Source: Oxytricha trifallax | Lineage: Eukaryota; Ciliophora; Spirotrichea; Sporadotrichida; Oxytrichidae | Assembly: GCA_000711775.1 (NCBI GenBank) | Contig: ARYC01000220.1 | Coordinates: 1-64,000, forward strand | DNA length: 64,000 bases | Direction of reading: 5' to 3' | Shown here: in pieces, positions 34,514 through 46,419 of the stretch | Numbering within the stretch: position 1 is the first letter of the stretch | Layout: each line of letters opens with the position of its first letter | Notes under the pieces: model-generated | Told to the model about the DNA's origin: nothing | Database searches by the model: none | What the model saw: only the letters and a program-made list of their open reading frames with translations | Position numbers and translations under genes: made by a program

Positions 34514-37411
34514 AATGTGATCATAGTATTATTATTATTATATTTATATTAATTTTTATCAACTACGAAAGTGCATGTTTTATGTTTAATTTTATGAAAA
34601 ATTTAACTTATATTTGTGTTTTGTTATTCAAAAAAGCTTAAATTTGCTTTTTATTTTAATAATTTTATTAAACATCTCAAAAGGATAAAAATAAAATATT
34701 TATTAAATGCAAGATATGGAAAAGTACATATACCGCATAAATAATGAGCTTGAAATTCTTTTTCAAATATATAATAAAATATGTTAGATAAATACTAAAA
34801 TTTTAATTATAAAAATCATATAATGATTATATAATTAGTATATAAATAATTTTAGCTTATAAGACTGATAGTAACGTTATAAACCATAGCTTAATGGCAA
34901 TATTTCTTTGCATAAGAGGAAATCTTGGTTTTGTAAATTAATAAGAAATATATTATTATAATTTCCTGTGAATTATTTATTAAATGTTTTCTAAAAAATC
35001 CCATAAAATATCCTCATCATTAAAATATTCAAATAATATATTTTGTATTGAATCTATAATTGTTTAATATATTACATCTTTTAATATTTTTATGATTTGA
35101 GGTTACTTTATCAAGTTCTTCAAAGTTTAAATTCAACTAGAACAATTGCAAACTTTGGAAGAAAATAGAAACCAGCTGCCAAGTACATTTTATATTCCCT
35201 CATTCTCTATAAATTTGAAAATTTTATGAAACAATAAGTACAAATTAAGAGAATCTTAATGTTAAAATTATTTAAACAAAATAATTGTATTTTTTTAAAA
35301 AATAATTAAAGTAACAAAAGAAAATCTTATTAACATCATAATTTTACTTTTACCTAATTTTCTATTATAAATTTTTTATTAAGAGTTGACCAACAAATAA
35401 AAAACTAGCCTTAATAGTTAATTGGTTTTAAAACATATAAAACTTTGCATTTTCAGTGAGAATCAGTCATAACAGATTTTGTATTAGAAATTTTACATGC
35501 TTTATAAACAAGATCATAGCATGTACTTCACAACTATTTTATATACTTATGCGGAAGATTCCTGCTCAGACTTATAATCAAAATATTTATGGGAAGTTTT
35601 GTAAGTAAATCTTTTTTTAAACCTTTTTCTAATTTTTTTGGCTAATAATTCTTTCAACTAATTAGTAAAAAGTATCGGTTACTTAACTTATTTGAGATTT
35701 AGATTACTAGTCTATGTTTGATAAAAATTAGAAATTAATCTCATTAAGCATTAATTTTTCTTCTATAAATGCATTTAGATTATGGTATGAAAATCATTTT
35801 TATTATAATTATATTTTATATATCATAATTAATAATATTATTATACTAAATTACAAGTCTGCTTAATTTTTGAAGATTATAAATATGTAGAAAAATTCAT
35901 TTAATGATAAATAAGAAGAAAAAAATTAAATATAACTTTTATTAAAAAAATCATTAAATTATACATTTTAAAAATTCACTTGTAATACTACCCATATTTG
36001 TTGTTTTTTTAAAAAAAGTGTTTTAGATTCACTTTAAAATTCTTCATCCTTAATTAAGATTTTGAATATGAACTTATTCATTTAAAAAAGAGCATAAAGA
36101 GCATGATTTTCAGATTCCTGTGATTAATTGCAGTAATAAAAAATAACGTATATTAATTTTGAGGAATTTTTTTTTTTCTTCTGTTTAATATCACTTTAAT
36201 AGAGAACTTAATTAAAAGAATTCTATTATCTCACTAGTTAGTAAGAGTATATAAATATTTAGCATCAATAAAAATGGTTACAAATAAATTTCAATATATA
36301 AAGCAGTCTTTGGTTTTAAGCTCTTAAATAAAATTGAAAAAGATAAATTATTAGCGTTTTTAGTGATCTACTCACTATTTTTGGTTTAGTATTTAATAAA
36401 TTTTCAATTTTAATTCGAAATTGTAAATAATTCTTACATTATACTATTCATAACTTCTTATATATTTAAATGATTATAAAAAGTATAAAACTGTATCTTT
36501 CACTTCTTTCTATAAAATTTCATGATATTATATTATAAATATAAATTGCAACAATACTAATTACTTATTTTTTTATTTTATGGTTTTCTTAATTCATAAA
36601 TGTATAATAAAATATGGATTTTTGTGTCTATAAAGATCAATTAAAATTAAATTTTTTATACTGCTATAGAATCTTTTTAAATATTTATTTTACTTTTTTA
36701 TAGTTTAAAACTTCCATGATTTATAATTTAGCACCCAATCATAAATTTTCTGTAGTAACAACTTCTAATTACAATCAAACTACTTTTAATTTACAATTTA
36801 ATAATATTGAGGAGAATCTTAAATATTAGTATCTTAGCTATTATTTAATATCAAGTAAAATTAAATTAATGTATTCAATAAAATATAGTTTGAAGTGCTA
36901 ATAAATATGATTTTATCCTCTTTATATATTTATCCAATCAAGTCAATATACTTAAATATAAATTCTATTAATTAAGATTTTTAGTTAAATTTGATAAATT
37001 TTAAATATAATAATATTCTCAAACATCAAGCACTAATAATAAATTTAAGACGTCTTTTAATATTATCAAAAATAAAAGGAATAATAATTTGAAGTAAAGA
37101 TTGATTTTTATTTTGAATAGTAAATTTGTTGTAATTTAAAGTTTGAATAATCTTAGTGAATAATTTTGTTAAATTGAATTCTTGTGCAATTCAATACTTA
37201 TTATTTTTGTACTTCGTTAATCTCTATTAAATTAGTTTTATCTCATTAACTTTTGCTAGATTAATTTATAGAAATAGGTTTGTGAAGTTATCCCTGTGAA
37301 TTGACCTCATTACTTCGATCCTGAATTAATTTATAATAAAATAATATTACTCAAGGGTCTATTAAGACTGAGAATTATAAGTTGTAAGAGAAAATATTCT
37401 AAAATAGTCCT
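34514..37411. other. Long AT-rich interval, no supported gene
   Basis: Very AT-rich with many short runs. Slightly richer patches near 35.15 and 35.55 kb have short open stretches, but none matches anything recognised. The last 85 bp before TBE copy 3 read in frame as a Gln/Asn-rich stretch that could continue into the TLDc gene beyond the TBE. Confidence 0.45.
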
Positions 37412-37565
37412 AATCAAAACCCTAAAACTTTTTCAGTAGTTTGATTGAGTTTTTGATTGATAAAAGTAGTCTATTAGTGCATTCTTTGTTAGGGTTTATG
37501 TAGGAGTTTAATTTTTAAATATTAGCAATTTAAGTGAGTATAAGAAACGATTTTTTCTAAATATT

Positions 37566-39817
37566 TCAAACAATTATAAGTTTAGAGTCATTAGGCAGCT
37601 CTCTGAATTTTATCTTTTTTATTTGAAATTTTATATTTTCTATTGTTGTTTAATTATCTTAGCTTGGCTTGATGATGGTTGAGTATGCAAGATCTCTCAG
37701 GCCTCTTAATCTTTTATTTATCAAGATATTTCTTGATTCTTTGCTTTGATTATCTCTCACTTTTAAAGCTAAAGTAATTGTTTATAAGAATGTCACACTC
37801 TATTATAAATGATGCTAAAGACCAGATATCCCATTAAGAGTCTCCATCTCTCCAATCTTCACTCTCTTGGGAAATATCCAGGAGTACCGTATACATTACT
37901 TAAGGCAGAGGCTTGCAATCTTTGAGCTCTGTTGAAATCGATAATATAAACTCTAAGAGGTTGAAAGTTCATTGTGATGTTTTCTGGCTTTATGTCTCTA
38001 TGAACATATCCAAGCTTGTGAAGCTCTTCAATATCCTCTACTATTTGCTGCACGATCTAGCCAATTTATATCTGACATCTATTGTCAGATAAGAAATCTC
38101 TGTAAGTTAATTCGGGGAGAGGGAGTCTAAATGCTACATGATCTTTTCCAAGTAAAATGGCATCTAACTATATAAAGCGGATAAGTTGAAATAAGAGTGG
38201 TTGTATATTTAAAATACAGATATATAATGAAAATGTCAATAGCATGAACTCTTGTATTGTCTTAAAACCTCAATTTTCTTCTTTATCTTCTTCATCACTA
38301 TCATACCTTGTTCTGCTTCAAACCACGAAAAATATTTGCGTTGAGTTCTTGATCTTCTTAGTGTCAAAGATATCTGAGCTAGAGATGCTGTGGCTGCAAC
38401 CTCGACCACTTCTCACTTTAACACTGTGTTGGTGGAGATGCTGTTAGCCTTAGAGACTCCATTATGTTTAGCCAAAATTTTAGAAATTTCAGAGATTTAA
38501 TAAATTAAATTAGGTCTATTAAAACTTTTTAAGTTTTAATGTTTGAGAAATTTTAATCATACTAATAGTTTTAATCTATAACGAAATTTAATTAGAGAGG
38601 TTTTAATTAATTTTAATCTAAAATATAATAATTCAAACAAAACCTAATTTAATTTATTAAATCTCTGAAATTTCTAATATTTTGGCTAAACATAATGGAG
38701 TCTCTAAGGCTAACAGCATCTCCACCAACACAGTGTTAAAGTGAGAAGAGGTCGAGGTTGCAGCCACAGCATCTCTAGCTCAGATATCTTTGACACTAAG
38801 AAGATCAAGAACTCAACGCAAATATTTTTCGTGGTTTGAAGCAGAACAAGGTATGATAGTGATGAAGAAGATAAAGAAGAAAATTGAGGTTTTAAGACAA
38901 TACAAGAGTTCATGCAATTGAAATTTTCATTATATATCTGTATTTTAAATATACAACCACTCTTATTTCATCTTATCCGCTTTAATATGCTTGCACTCTC
39001 TAAACCTAGCTTGCTAAAGAGCATAATACTCATTAGCGAAATCCATTAGAACTTTTCATCAGCAAGAAATTAATTGAATAGATATATTTTATAGGCATAT
39101 AAGTCATTAGTGATGACTCTCTTCGCTACTTTATACTTAAGAGTGAGGTAACTTTCAAGGCAAGAATATTTGTCAATGATTTTTCAAATAGGAATCTTTA
39201 TCGCCTCAATTTTAACCAGAATTTTATTTATCCTAGAAACTGGGAGGTTCTTGACTGCTTTCTTTATTTTGACTTACTTCTGCAACCTCATCTTTAATAG
39301 ACTACACTGAGTTTCTTGATCTTCTTTTTTAGAGGAATCTATTCCCTGTAGGTTCATGAATGAAGACAAAACTTTAATCTTTCTTTAAGTGAGCTTTGAG
39401 GTCTCTAGTATGAGAATATGGCTTCTCACAGAACTCACAGACATATTTCCCATCTTTCTTTTAATGATTGAGATATAACCTTGGCATATCGTTGTGTATA
39501 TCTCTCAAGTGTCTCTTATAAGTAGGCTTGTAAGGGAAAACTTTATTGCATTCTTTGCATTAATAGTCAACTTTGGCTGGTATTTATTAATGCTCTATGG
39601 CAGGCTGTTTAACCTCCTCCTCAATTTGCAAAGCTTCTTTGATAACCTCCTACTTAACTTATAATTAAATCTCAAAGTTAGACTGGTCAAAGTTGTCATA
39701 AGTAGGCTCCCACTGAGTACAAGCGTCTCTGGTCTCTTCTATTCTAGGTTGCTGGTATGATAATTTTTATTGACTTTACCCAAGTAATGCCGCTCTTCTC
39801 AAAAGGTAAGCGCTCAT
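37566..39817 (-). pseudogene. TBE copy 3 57-kDa zinc-finger/kinase gene, interrupted
   Basis: Starts at ATG 39817 (MSAYLLRRAALLG) and ends at TGA 37566. The N-terminus through both finger regions (CKECNKVF...; CEFCEKPY...) is open in one frame with many TAA/TAG Gln codons. The second finger has lost its last His. The kinase core reads VEDIEELHKLGYVHRDIKPE, then IIDFNRAQ and YGTPGYFPRE. An 809-bp foldback element splits the gene between linker and kinase domain (38175-38982). This copy helped fix the true start of the gene in the other copies. Confidence 0.85.
38175..38982. mobile_element. Foldback element inside the TBE copy 3 kinase gene
   Basis: Inverted arms of about 340 bp with tips AAGCGGATAAGTTGAAATAA, flanked by TA on each side; the spacer near 38.58 kb is AT-rich. 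The arms are unusually GC-rich and almost identical. Each carries a frame reading RRSRTQRKYFSWFEAEQG outward from the centre, of unknown origin. Palindromic, so the same frame appears on both strands. Perhaps it captured an exon. Confidence 0.8.
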
Positions 39818-40389
39818 TATCATTTGCTGATATAATTTATAATAATAATGAGAAATACTACCTTGATAAACTATAATAGTCGAGTATAAGACACTCTGGT
39901 AGATTCTTTGCTGAGAGGTAAGAAAATTAACTAACCATAAAAGACTGTAAGTTGACATATTTTAAGAGAATTTTATACATTTTTGTAAATTAAAATACTC
40001 CTAATGAAGTTTTGTTTCTCTAGGAGGTCCTCCATATCAAGTTTGAACTTAATTTGGACGTAAAGTAATTAACATTTTTTTATTTAATATGCTCCTAATT
40101 AAGTTATAACCTTAATTTTAACTCCTAATAAAGTTTGAACTTAATTTGGAGGACCTCCTAAAATAATTAAACATTATTAGGAGCAATTTAATGGAGATAG
40201 ATTGATAAAAATGGAAATCAATCTGTGAAACTTGGAGCAAGTTTTTCAATGCTTCTCCTCATATCTTTTCAAGGTTGACCTCCAGTAGGTCCTCCCTATT
40301 TAGTAGTAAGAATTTAATAAACTTAGAATGGAAATCCATAATTTTAAATTTCATTAACATTTCTAGAAAGAGGGAGCAAGTTGGAGTCT

Positions 40390-41170
40390 ATGAATGATGC
40401 AATTAAGAGAATTCAATCTCAAGATTTGATAGGAAAAATTCGAAGTAAAGAGGACCTCTATAGGTACTTGGTTTAGAAAGGTAAACTTATAGCTTATACT
40501 AATAAATTAACCATAGTTGGATTGTTCTTGCCAACTCAGGAAGGAACGAAAATCTCGTTTTTAAAAGCATTGCTAAGCGAAGAGAAAAAATTATTTAAGA
40601 CTAATGAAATAAAGATGATCGAGATACCTAATTACCCTGAAATATCAGTAACAAATCTCTATGATGATGCTATGAGTGATCCTTATGTTGCTCTCTACCT
40701 TCCATCAAAGCTGCAACTCTCTAATAAGTTGCCAGAGAGAAACTTCTTCTTTGGCGTCCTTGGAACTCTGAAACCTGATTACTTAAATGAAATAATTTAA
40801 GAAGCTCACAAGAAACGCTATAGCATCTCTCCTGAAGAAAAAGAGAAGCAGGAATAAAAATCAGCGACACCTGGCTATAGGAACTACAGAAGCGTCCATT
40901 CATCTCTAGTAAGCTTAGTCTTCTAACTTTATAGAAAAACCTGGCACTGCTATTTACTTGATGAAAGAGCGCAGCAAATTAAACAGAGAGAGAAAGTCTC
41001 AAGTAAAGCACGAATTGAGTAAGAGACTCTTCAAAGATTTATAAAAGCCAGACGAGATGAACATAGATGCAGGGGTTGGCACAAAGAGAAGAAACATGGG
41101 ACCAAGCAAGCCTTAAGAGGAAGTAAAGAAAGATAAGCCAAAACCCTTTACGGGCAAATTTAATATGTGA
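40390..41170 (+). pseudogene. TBE copy 3 22-kDa protein gene, damaged
   Basis: The usual start is TTG here (40381), so the first ATG is at 40390 (MNDAIKRIQSQDLIGKI). A short GT-AG intron (GTAAACTTA...ACCATAG) precedes LFLPTQEGTKISF, PNYPEISVTNLYDDAMSDPY and LPERNFFFGVLG; the gene ends in KPFTGKFNM with TGA 41168-41170. At least two single-base changes lie in the C-terminal third. Confidence 0.82.
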
Positions 41171-41176
41171 ACTTAT

Positions 41177-42220
41177 TCATTAGTTTAAATCTAAAACTTA
41201 TTTATATACTAAAAATCTCCCTTCTCTTGCACATACTTTAGCTTTATCATCGCTGATTCTATTAGCAGCACTCTTTATAAAATCGACTGTATCTATCTTC
41301 AGATCGGTTATCAAGTGATAGAGCAGCAATTTCTTATAATGACCTTTCAATAACTCCCAATATAATTCAATTCCATTGAACTAATGGCTGTAAGGAACAT
41401 TAAATACAGGTGTTCTATTTAGACTTTCATATTCCTTCCTTGAGTCTTTAGTTTTATGAACTGACAAGTTATCTACAAACAGAATAATCTCTTCGTCAGC
41501 GTACTTATCTCTGAGTTATTGCAAGAACTCAATATATTATTCAGTCTTTATAGAACGAGGGTGAATAACATAAGTCTCGAGGCCACTATCTTCACTTATT
41601 CACCAAGAATAGCATGAGTTTAAATCTAAAACTTTTAATCACACACTTCTATATTACTATACCTCTTGTACCAAGACCTTGATATAAAGGTATTGAATGT
41701 TACAGCTTCATCAGCATGTATGAACTTTATATTATGCTCTTAAGACCTCTGCATTTAATCGAATATATAATTTAAATTAGTCTTATAAAATGGAACATTA
41801 AAGTCAATCACTCTCTTAATGCGATTGACTGTCTTGTAAGATATTCCGTTCTTTTTATATATGTTAGCTATCGATTAAGCAGATATGTGAAGCTCAGGAA
41901 ATTGGCGATGAAACATCACAGCCCTCTAGGCTAGAGAGAAATGAGCCCAGTATTTAAGAGTCTTATCATTAATAAGATAGCCAATATGATGCTGCTAAAA
42001 TTTTAAGGGTCTCTTAGGCTTAGAATTAAGATGCTATCTCTTTAAAATCAATGCTTTAAGACAGTGTGACCTAACAGTTGCAGGAGATTTATAGAGGAGC
42101 CTTGCTATAGACGTATAATTTAGAACAGGCTTGAGTTATTCACTATTCATCACATCCATATCACAATTTAAACAATAAATGTATATATTCACTGTTATAA
42201 ACTGACCACCAACCTCGCAT
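41177..42220 (-). pseudogene. TBE copy 3 DD34E transposase, damaged
   Basis: Starts at ATG 42220 (MRGWWSVYNSEYIHLLFKL) and ends at TGA 41177. Retains the FVDNLSVHKTKDSRK and NVPYSHQFNGIELYW blocks. Relative to copy 2 it has lost one base near 41600 and a few more near 41705. Probably inactive. Confidence 0.82.
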
Positions 42221-42360
42221 ATACTCACTTAAATTACTAATATTTAAACATTAATCCCAACATAAACCCTATTAAAACCCTAATAAAGTATGCACTAATA
42301 GTCTACTTTTATCAATCAAAAACTCAATCAAACTACTGAAGGGGTTTAGGAATTATGATT

Positions 42361-42878
42361 GCTTTTATCCCTAAGAAATCAGATAAATCAGAAATACTCA
42401 GCGATTTATAAATCAGTAATTTAATTGAGCATTTTACATCTATGATGAAGATCATGGATTTAATATTAGTATATTCTAAACAGAAATGGTGGTTCAGTGG
42501 GTACCTTCTTTTAAAAATGTAAATATTGGAAGTATACTCTCATAGTAATCAAAGATACTTGAGTTGATATTTGGAAGTTTCTTCTCTGAACTTTGGAAGT
42601 CAATACTAAATTCTATGAGACTGGGGAAAATTTCCTATTTACTTTTAAAGATAGAGAGAGAGCCAGTAGTATAATTAGTACGAGCTAAATGACTAGTAAT
42701 AATGGGCAGATGATGTAACATAGGTCTAGGTGGAGGTAAACTTGGTCGCTTAGGTATTTACCTGAAGGATCATTTCTATAAGGGAAGTAGCTCAAACACA
42801 TCTACATTCAATAATGAGATACTTTCCAGTGGACCTGACTTCAATTGCACACTCTTCGAAGTATGGGGGTTTGAGTGA
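42361..42878 (+). pseudogene. TLDc-domain protein gene, decayed, abutting TBE copy 3
   Basis: Pieces in three frames follow a TLDc domain from start to end: SEILSDLQISNLIEHFTS (about 42385), GTFFQKCKYWKYTLIVIKD (about 42497), FGSFFSELWKS (about 42573), GENFLFTFKDRE (about 42625), then GLGGGKLGRLGIYLKDHF, and the diagnostic end CTLFEVWGFE followed by TGA 42876-42878. TLDc proteins are abundant in ciliates and linked to oxidation resistance and membrane fusion factors (family knowledge). Several frame changes show decay. The open frame runs upstream to the TBE junction, so the TBE probably landed in this gene. Confidence 0.7.
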
Positions 42879-43146
42879 TATGAATGATATTTTATCTAAA
42901 TAATTATTAAGTTACTTAGTTAAAACAAATAATCCTTTGAGCACATCTGTAATATTGAAAGTAAACGTTCAGAGTAAAAATAGTGATTTAATATAAATAA
43001 TAATTGCATTTGCATTAAAAATAAATATGGATTCTCTATAAATACTTTGCTGAGAATATTAGTCACTTGGTGTTCATGGATTTCTTCTCATTGTATAATT
43101 AATATATCAAAATAATTAAAAATATAGGGTAATATCCTTATAGATT

Positions 43147-43647
43147 GCAATAAAATATTTTTAATTTTCTATAAACAAATTATCATAAGTCTTAAATATG
43201 AGGCGCTTTCTTTCCAATATTTTTTTATCAGCCTATAATTGATCCTTACCTTAAATAGTTTCAAATTATCATTTCAAAATTTTAGAAAATTATTTAAATA
43301 TAGTCTAAAACTGAGTATATTTTGAGAGCTTATATTCTCACATGATTAATCAAAGTGTAGATATTTCATTAAAGTTATTAATTAATTTTCCGTAATTAAG
43401 TTTTTTCACTATAATTAAAATATTTTATTAAATATAATAATGTCAACACTCTGATTAATCATATGAAAATATAATCTCTCAAAATTATTAAAGTCTCGGA
43501 CTATAGTTTAATATTTTTGAAATGATAATATGAAACTCTTCTAGTGAATGACCAATTAATAAGCAGATAAAAACATTTGAAAGAAAGCGCCTCATATTTT
43601 ATGACTTATGATAATTTGTTTATAGAAAATTAAAAAATTTTATTTGC
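43147..43647. mobile_element. Palindromic MITE with ATT target duplication (501 bp)
   Basis: Tips GCAATAAAATATTTTTAATT and near-complement, with ATT on both sides (43144-43146 and 43648-43650). Arms of about 230 bp share CTATAAACAAATTATCATAA and ATGAGGCGCTTTCTTTC. The ATT duplication is the type used by TBEs, but the tips have no C4A4 block. It sits directly after the stop codon of the membrane-protein gene. Confidence 0.8.
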
Positions 43648-43649
43648 AT

Positions 43650-44692
43650 TCACTAAAGAAATTACCTTAAATATACACTTAACCTTTTAGATAATCTGCT
43701 AACAAGTGATTTTCTTTTGTAATTAGGTTGACCAAATGCATCTTTTTCAAGATTATTATCTTTGTTTTCTTCAAAGCTGCCATCCTCTGCTACATTATCA
43801 CTTCTCCTAATGACCTAATTAAAATAAATTGAAAATATATTACCAATTTTTTGTTTTTACAAAGTTTGTCATTGATTATAAGTATAATTGGCTTCAAACC
43901 CAAGCTACCCAAGATGACCAAATAACAATCTACAATTAACAAGCAGTAGTGCGCAGAAAATAAAAATTATAATAAAAAAACAGTGATTTTTGGATCAGGT
44001 GTAATTAAAAAGAATCCAGCATTCACAATCGCTGCATCAATAACTAAGTAAACAGCCTGCATAATTTTGCTTTGAAGAGTTTTGAAAATTATTATAAATT
44101 TGTAGGTTCTTAATCCACCAAAATAATCTTGTAAAAATAAAAATATGATAATTTTCATTATTTTTTTCTATTTAGTTTCTAGCTCATTGATTGACTTTCT
44201 TCCCAAAAGAAAACTTCTGAGGTCTTAATAGTAATAAAGCTCAACAACCTGTACTTTTACAAATAATTTTTTTATTTAATTAAAATTAAAAAATTAAAAA
44301 TAAGGCAAACATATTAATAACTACGCTATTTGTTCCTTTAACTTATATTAAGTATCAATATTAAATTAACAATGTAAAAGTAGATTAACCTTAGTTATAG
44401 CCTTGCACACAAATAAAATACTACAAGTAAAGCGTTATATCTATCTCCACCCATAATAACGATGCACACCTGCAATATTATCCGAATGACACCCAAAACA
44501 ACTTGCCATGATTTTAATTAAATAAGTTAAAATAAGTGATAGGTAGTTGGATTTGAAGAAGCATGTCTTTCGGTAATTGCGGTCTTTAAAGTTTGCTCCT
44601 AATTTATATGCAATCACTGCAAGAATTATAGAACAAATTACCAGCAAAATTGGCATTGCTGCTACACCAAAAATGATTGCATAATAATCCAT
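43650..44692 (-). CDS. Three-exon multi-pass membrane protein (about 290 residues)
   Basis: Exon 1 44692-44390, exon 2 44248-43844, exon 3 43814-43650. Both introns (141 and 29 nt) are GT-AG and phase 0, and the frame stays open through all three exons (101 + 135 + 54 codons) before TGA. TAA/TAG occur as Gln. MDYYAIIFGVAAMPILLVIC begins a first membrane segment. More hydrophobic segments follow in exon 2 (KIIIFLFLQDY; AVYLVIDAAIVNAGFFLI; LLIVDCYLVILGSLGL). The tail in exon 3 is soluble and charged (RRSDNVAEDGSFEENKDN, then basic KRKSLVSRLSKRL). No family recognised. It is the best-supported host gene in the window and could be macronucleus-destined. Confidence 0.75.
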
Positions 44693-45039
44693 GTTGTTTT
44701 AAAAAGAAATATTTTAATTAATTCAAATCTAATTTTACTTTATAATTCAATAGAAAGTACGTTTTACATGTAGATAATAATAAAATAATACCTTTATGAT
44801 ATTAATTAATTAATTCGTAAATTATGGAGAATTTTTTTTATTCATATATAATTTTTTGTTGGCACTTTAAGTAAGAGCTATGCATGTTTGGTTTACATAA
44901 TCATAAGTATAGCCTTTTATATTTAAAACAAAGCTCAATTTATTCACTTTTAATTAATTTATTTGAGTTTAATGAAATATTATATAAATTTGATGTAAAT
45001 ATATTATTTTTAAATTAAATTATAATGAATAATAATAAT
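44693..45039. other. AT-rich interval between two minus-strand genes
   Basis: About 350 bp of AT-rich sequence between the cysteine-rich gene upstream and the membrane-protein ATG. Nothing recognised. If both are one gene this would be a long intron or an internal eliminated sequence; I see no signal to decide. Confidence 0.4.
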
Positions 45040-46409
45040 AGTAATTATTTTTGTTAAGTTTTAGCCGTTTTCCGGTTTACAGTCCAAGCAATATCCATTT
45101 TTAAGAAATGAACCTAATATACATTCTTGACAAGCGAGAGATTTATCGCATTTCTTGCATAGACTTGGGCAATATTGGCATTTCCAATTTATAGGATCCT
45201 CTACAGTTCCTATTGGACAACTGCCTAAACAATCACCCTAGTAAAAGAAAGACTTTGGATTACATGATAAGCATTACATTTATATTTATTATAGTTGTAT
45301 TAAAAGCGATAAATACAGAGTTAAATAAATTATATGTTATGTAAAATTAGTCAATATTAGATTTTGCTAAGTCCAATTTCATTATATTTTTTTTATGAGT
45401 TTAAAATAAATTAGACTTTACTAATAAAGAGTTATTTTATTTTTAAAAAAATTTCACACTTTAATTTGAAGTTATAAAATATTTGATTTTTGGCGCTTAA
45501 ATAAAACAGCATTAAATAGTATTATGTAAGTTTAAATATTTTTTTATATAGTCTAGTAAATATTTTAATTTCTTTTAATGATAAAGATTTTTCTATCATT
45601 AATTAAAATTTATTTTTATATATTATTAATCTTTTAATCCAATATTTAATTAAAATTAAAGATAATTTCTGATTGATCAGCTTTCTTAACTGTAATTTTG
45701 GATAGGAAGTTGACTAACTTTATATTATTATTTTTATTAATTTTAGTAGTTTAATAAACCTTAGAAGGATAATTTATTTGTTAATACAATTAGAGTATAA
45801 AATTTGTATTTTTGCATTTTTTTAATTCTAGTATTAGAGGACATTGTTGAATAAAATTTTATTTGAATTTTTATCAATAGATTTTTCATCATAGAAATAT
45901 GATATACCATTCTTAGTATTTAAAGATTTTTAAGTTTACTAGAAATCCAGAAAATATTTATGCAAGGTAAATGAATTTAAATAAAAGTGAAGTCCTAAAA
46001 TATTTATAGTTCTTAGAAGAGAAAAAATTGTTAAAGGAAAAAATAATTAATAATATATTTTATGTAAACATATGTGAAGTTATTTATCCCCCCCCCCTAT
46101 AATTAAGTATAATTATTTTTATTCTCAGAACATTAAGAACAGTTTGAAGTACATTAATTACACATGCTGTCTGAGTCAAAGTATAAAAAAATAATAATAT
46201 TAAAAATTTAAAATAACCGGATGGACATTCTAAAACGCAAGTTTAGTTATATAAATTTCATGATATAATATCCAACATATTATAAATCTTATTATTGGTT
46301 TTACTTATTTAAATTAACCTTATAAATTTGTGCCAACTTTACAACTTGTACATTAGGTATTAACTGCATAGTTACAAGATTAGCACTAGGATGAACAGTT
46401 TAATATTAT
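45040..46409 (-). CDS. Cysteine-rich furin-like-repeat protein, exon pieces
   Basis: At least three exon-like pieces encode CxxC repeats typical of furin-like or growth-factor-receptor cysteine-rich domains. 46409-46319: NCSSQCQSCNYAVNTQCTSC, bounded by AG and GT. About 46250-46115: TCVLECPS, an intron-like gap (GTTATTTTAA...GACTCAG), then CNQCTSNCSQCSE. About 45290-45055: CLSCNPKSFFYQGDCLGSCP, then KCQYCPSLCKKCDKSLACQE, ending LDCKPENG. About 800 bp between the last two pieces is AT-rich, with a run of eleven C near 46.09 kb. Such proteins are usually large cell-surface proteins in ciliates. The N-terminus and exon borders are not fixed. Confidence 0.55.
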
Positions 46410-46419
46410 CTAAAATAAT

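Larger units (their letters stand above)
37415..42357. mobile_element. TBE copy 3 (4,943 bp including an 809-bp insertion)
   Basis: Same subfamily as copy 2, with decayed tips (CAAAACCCTAAAAC on the left, GGGGTTTAGG on the right). Left flank AAT, right flank ATT. Genes: 57-kDa (-, split by a foldback element), 22-kDa (+), transposase (-). Without the insertion it is about 4.13 kb. The more degenerate ends suggest it is older than copies 1 and 2. Confidence 0.92.

Noticed and set aside
34514-37411. Genes in the long AT-rich interval
   Set aside because: Open stretches are short, AT-driven and unsupported by any match or paralog.
38244-38913. A 67-residue frame appearing identically on both strands
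   Set aside because: It is the same sequence seen twice because the region is a palindrome, and it is a standard-code shadow of the opposite frame.
30353-42360. Direct reciprocal recombination between TBE copies 2 and 3
   Set aside because: Flank triplets are reciprocal, but the lost palindrome tip is not found beside copy 3, so the pattern may be chance.
42361-42878. Scrambled macronucleus-destined segments of a TLDc gene
   Set aside because: Frame changes are single-base shifts in linear order, without inserted AT-rich segments or pointer repeats; decay is simpler.
46089-46099. Eleven-C run as a telomere or TBE tip
   Set aside because: A single homopolymer with no A4C4 periodicity or element ends nearby.
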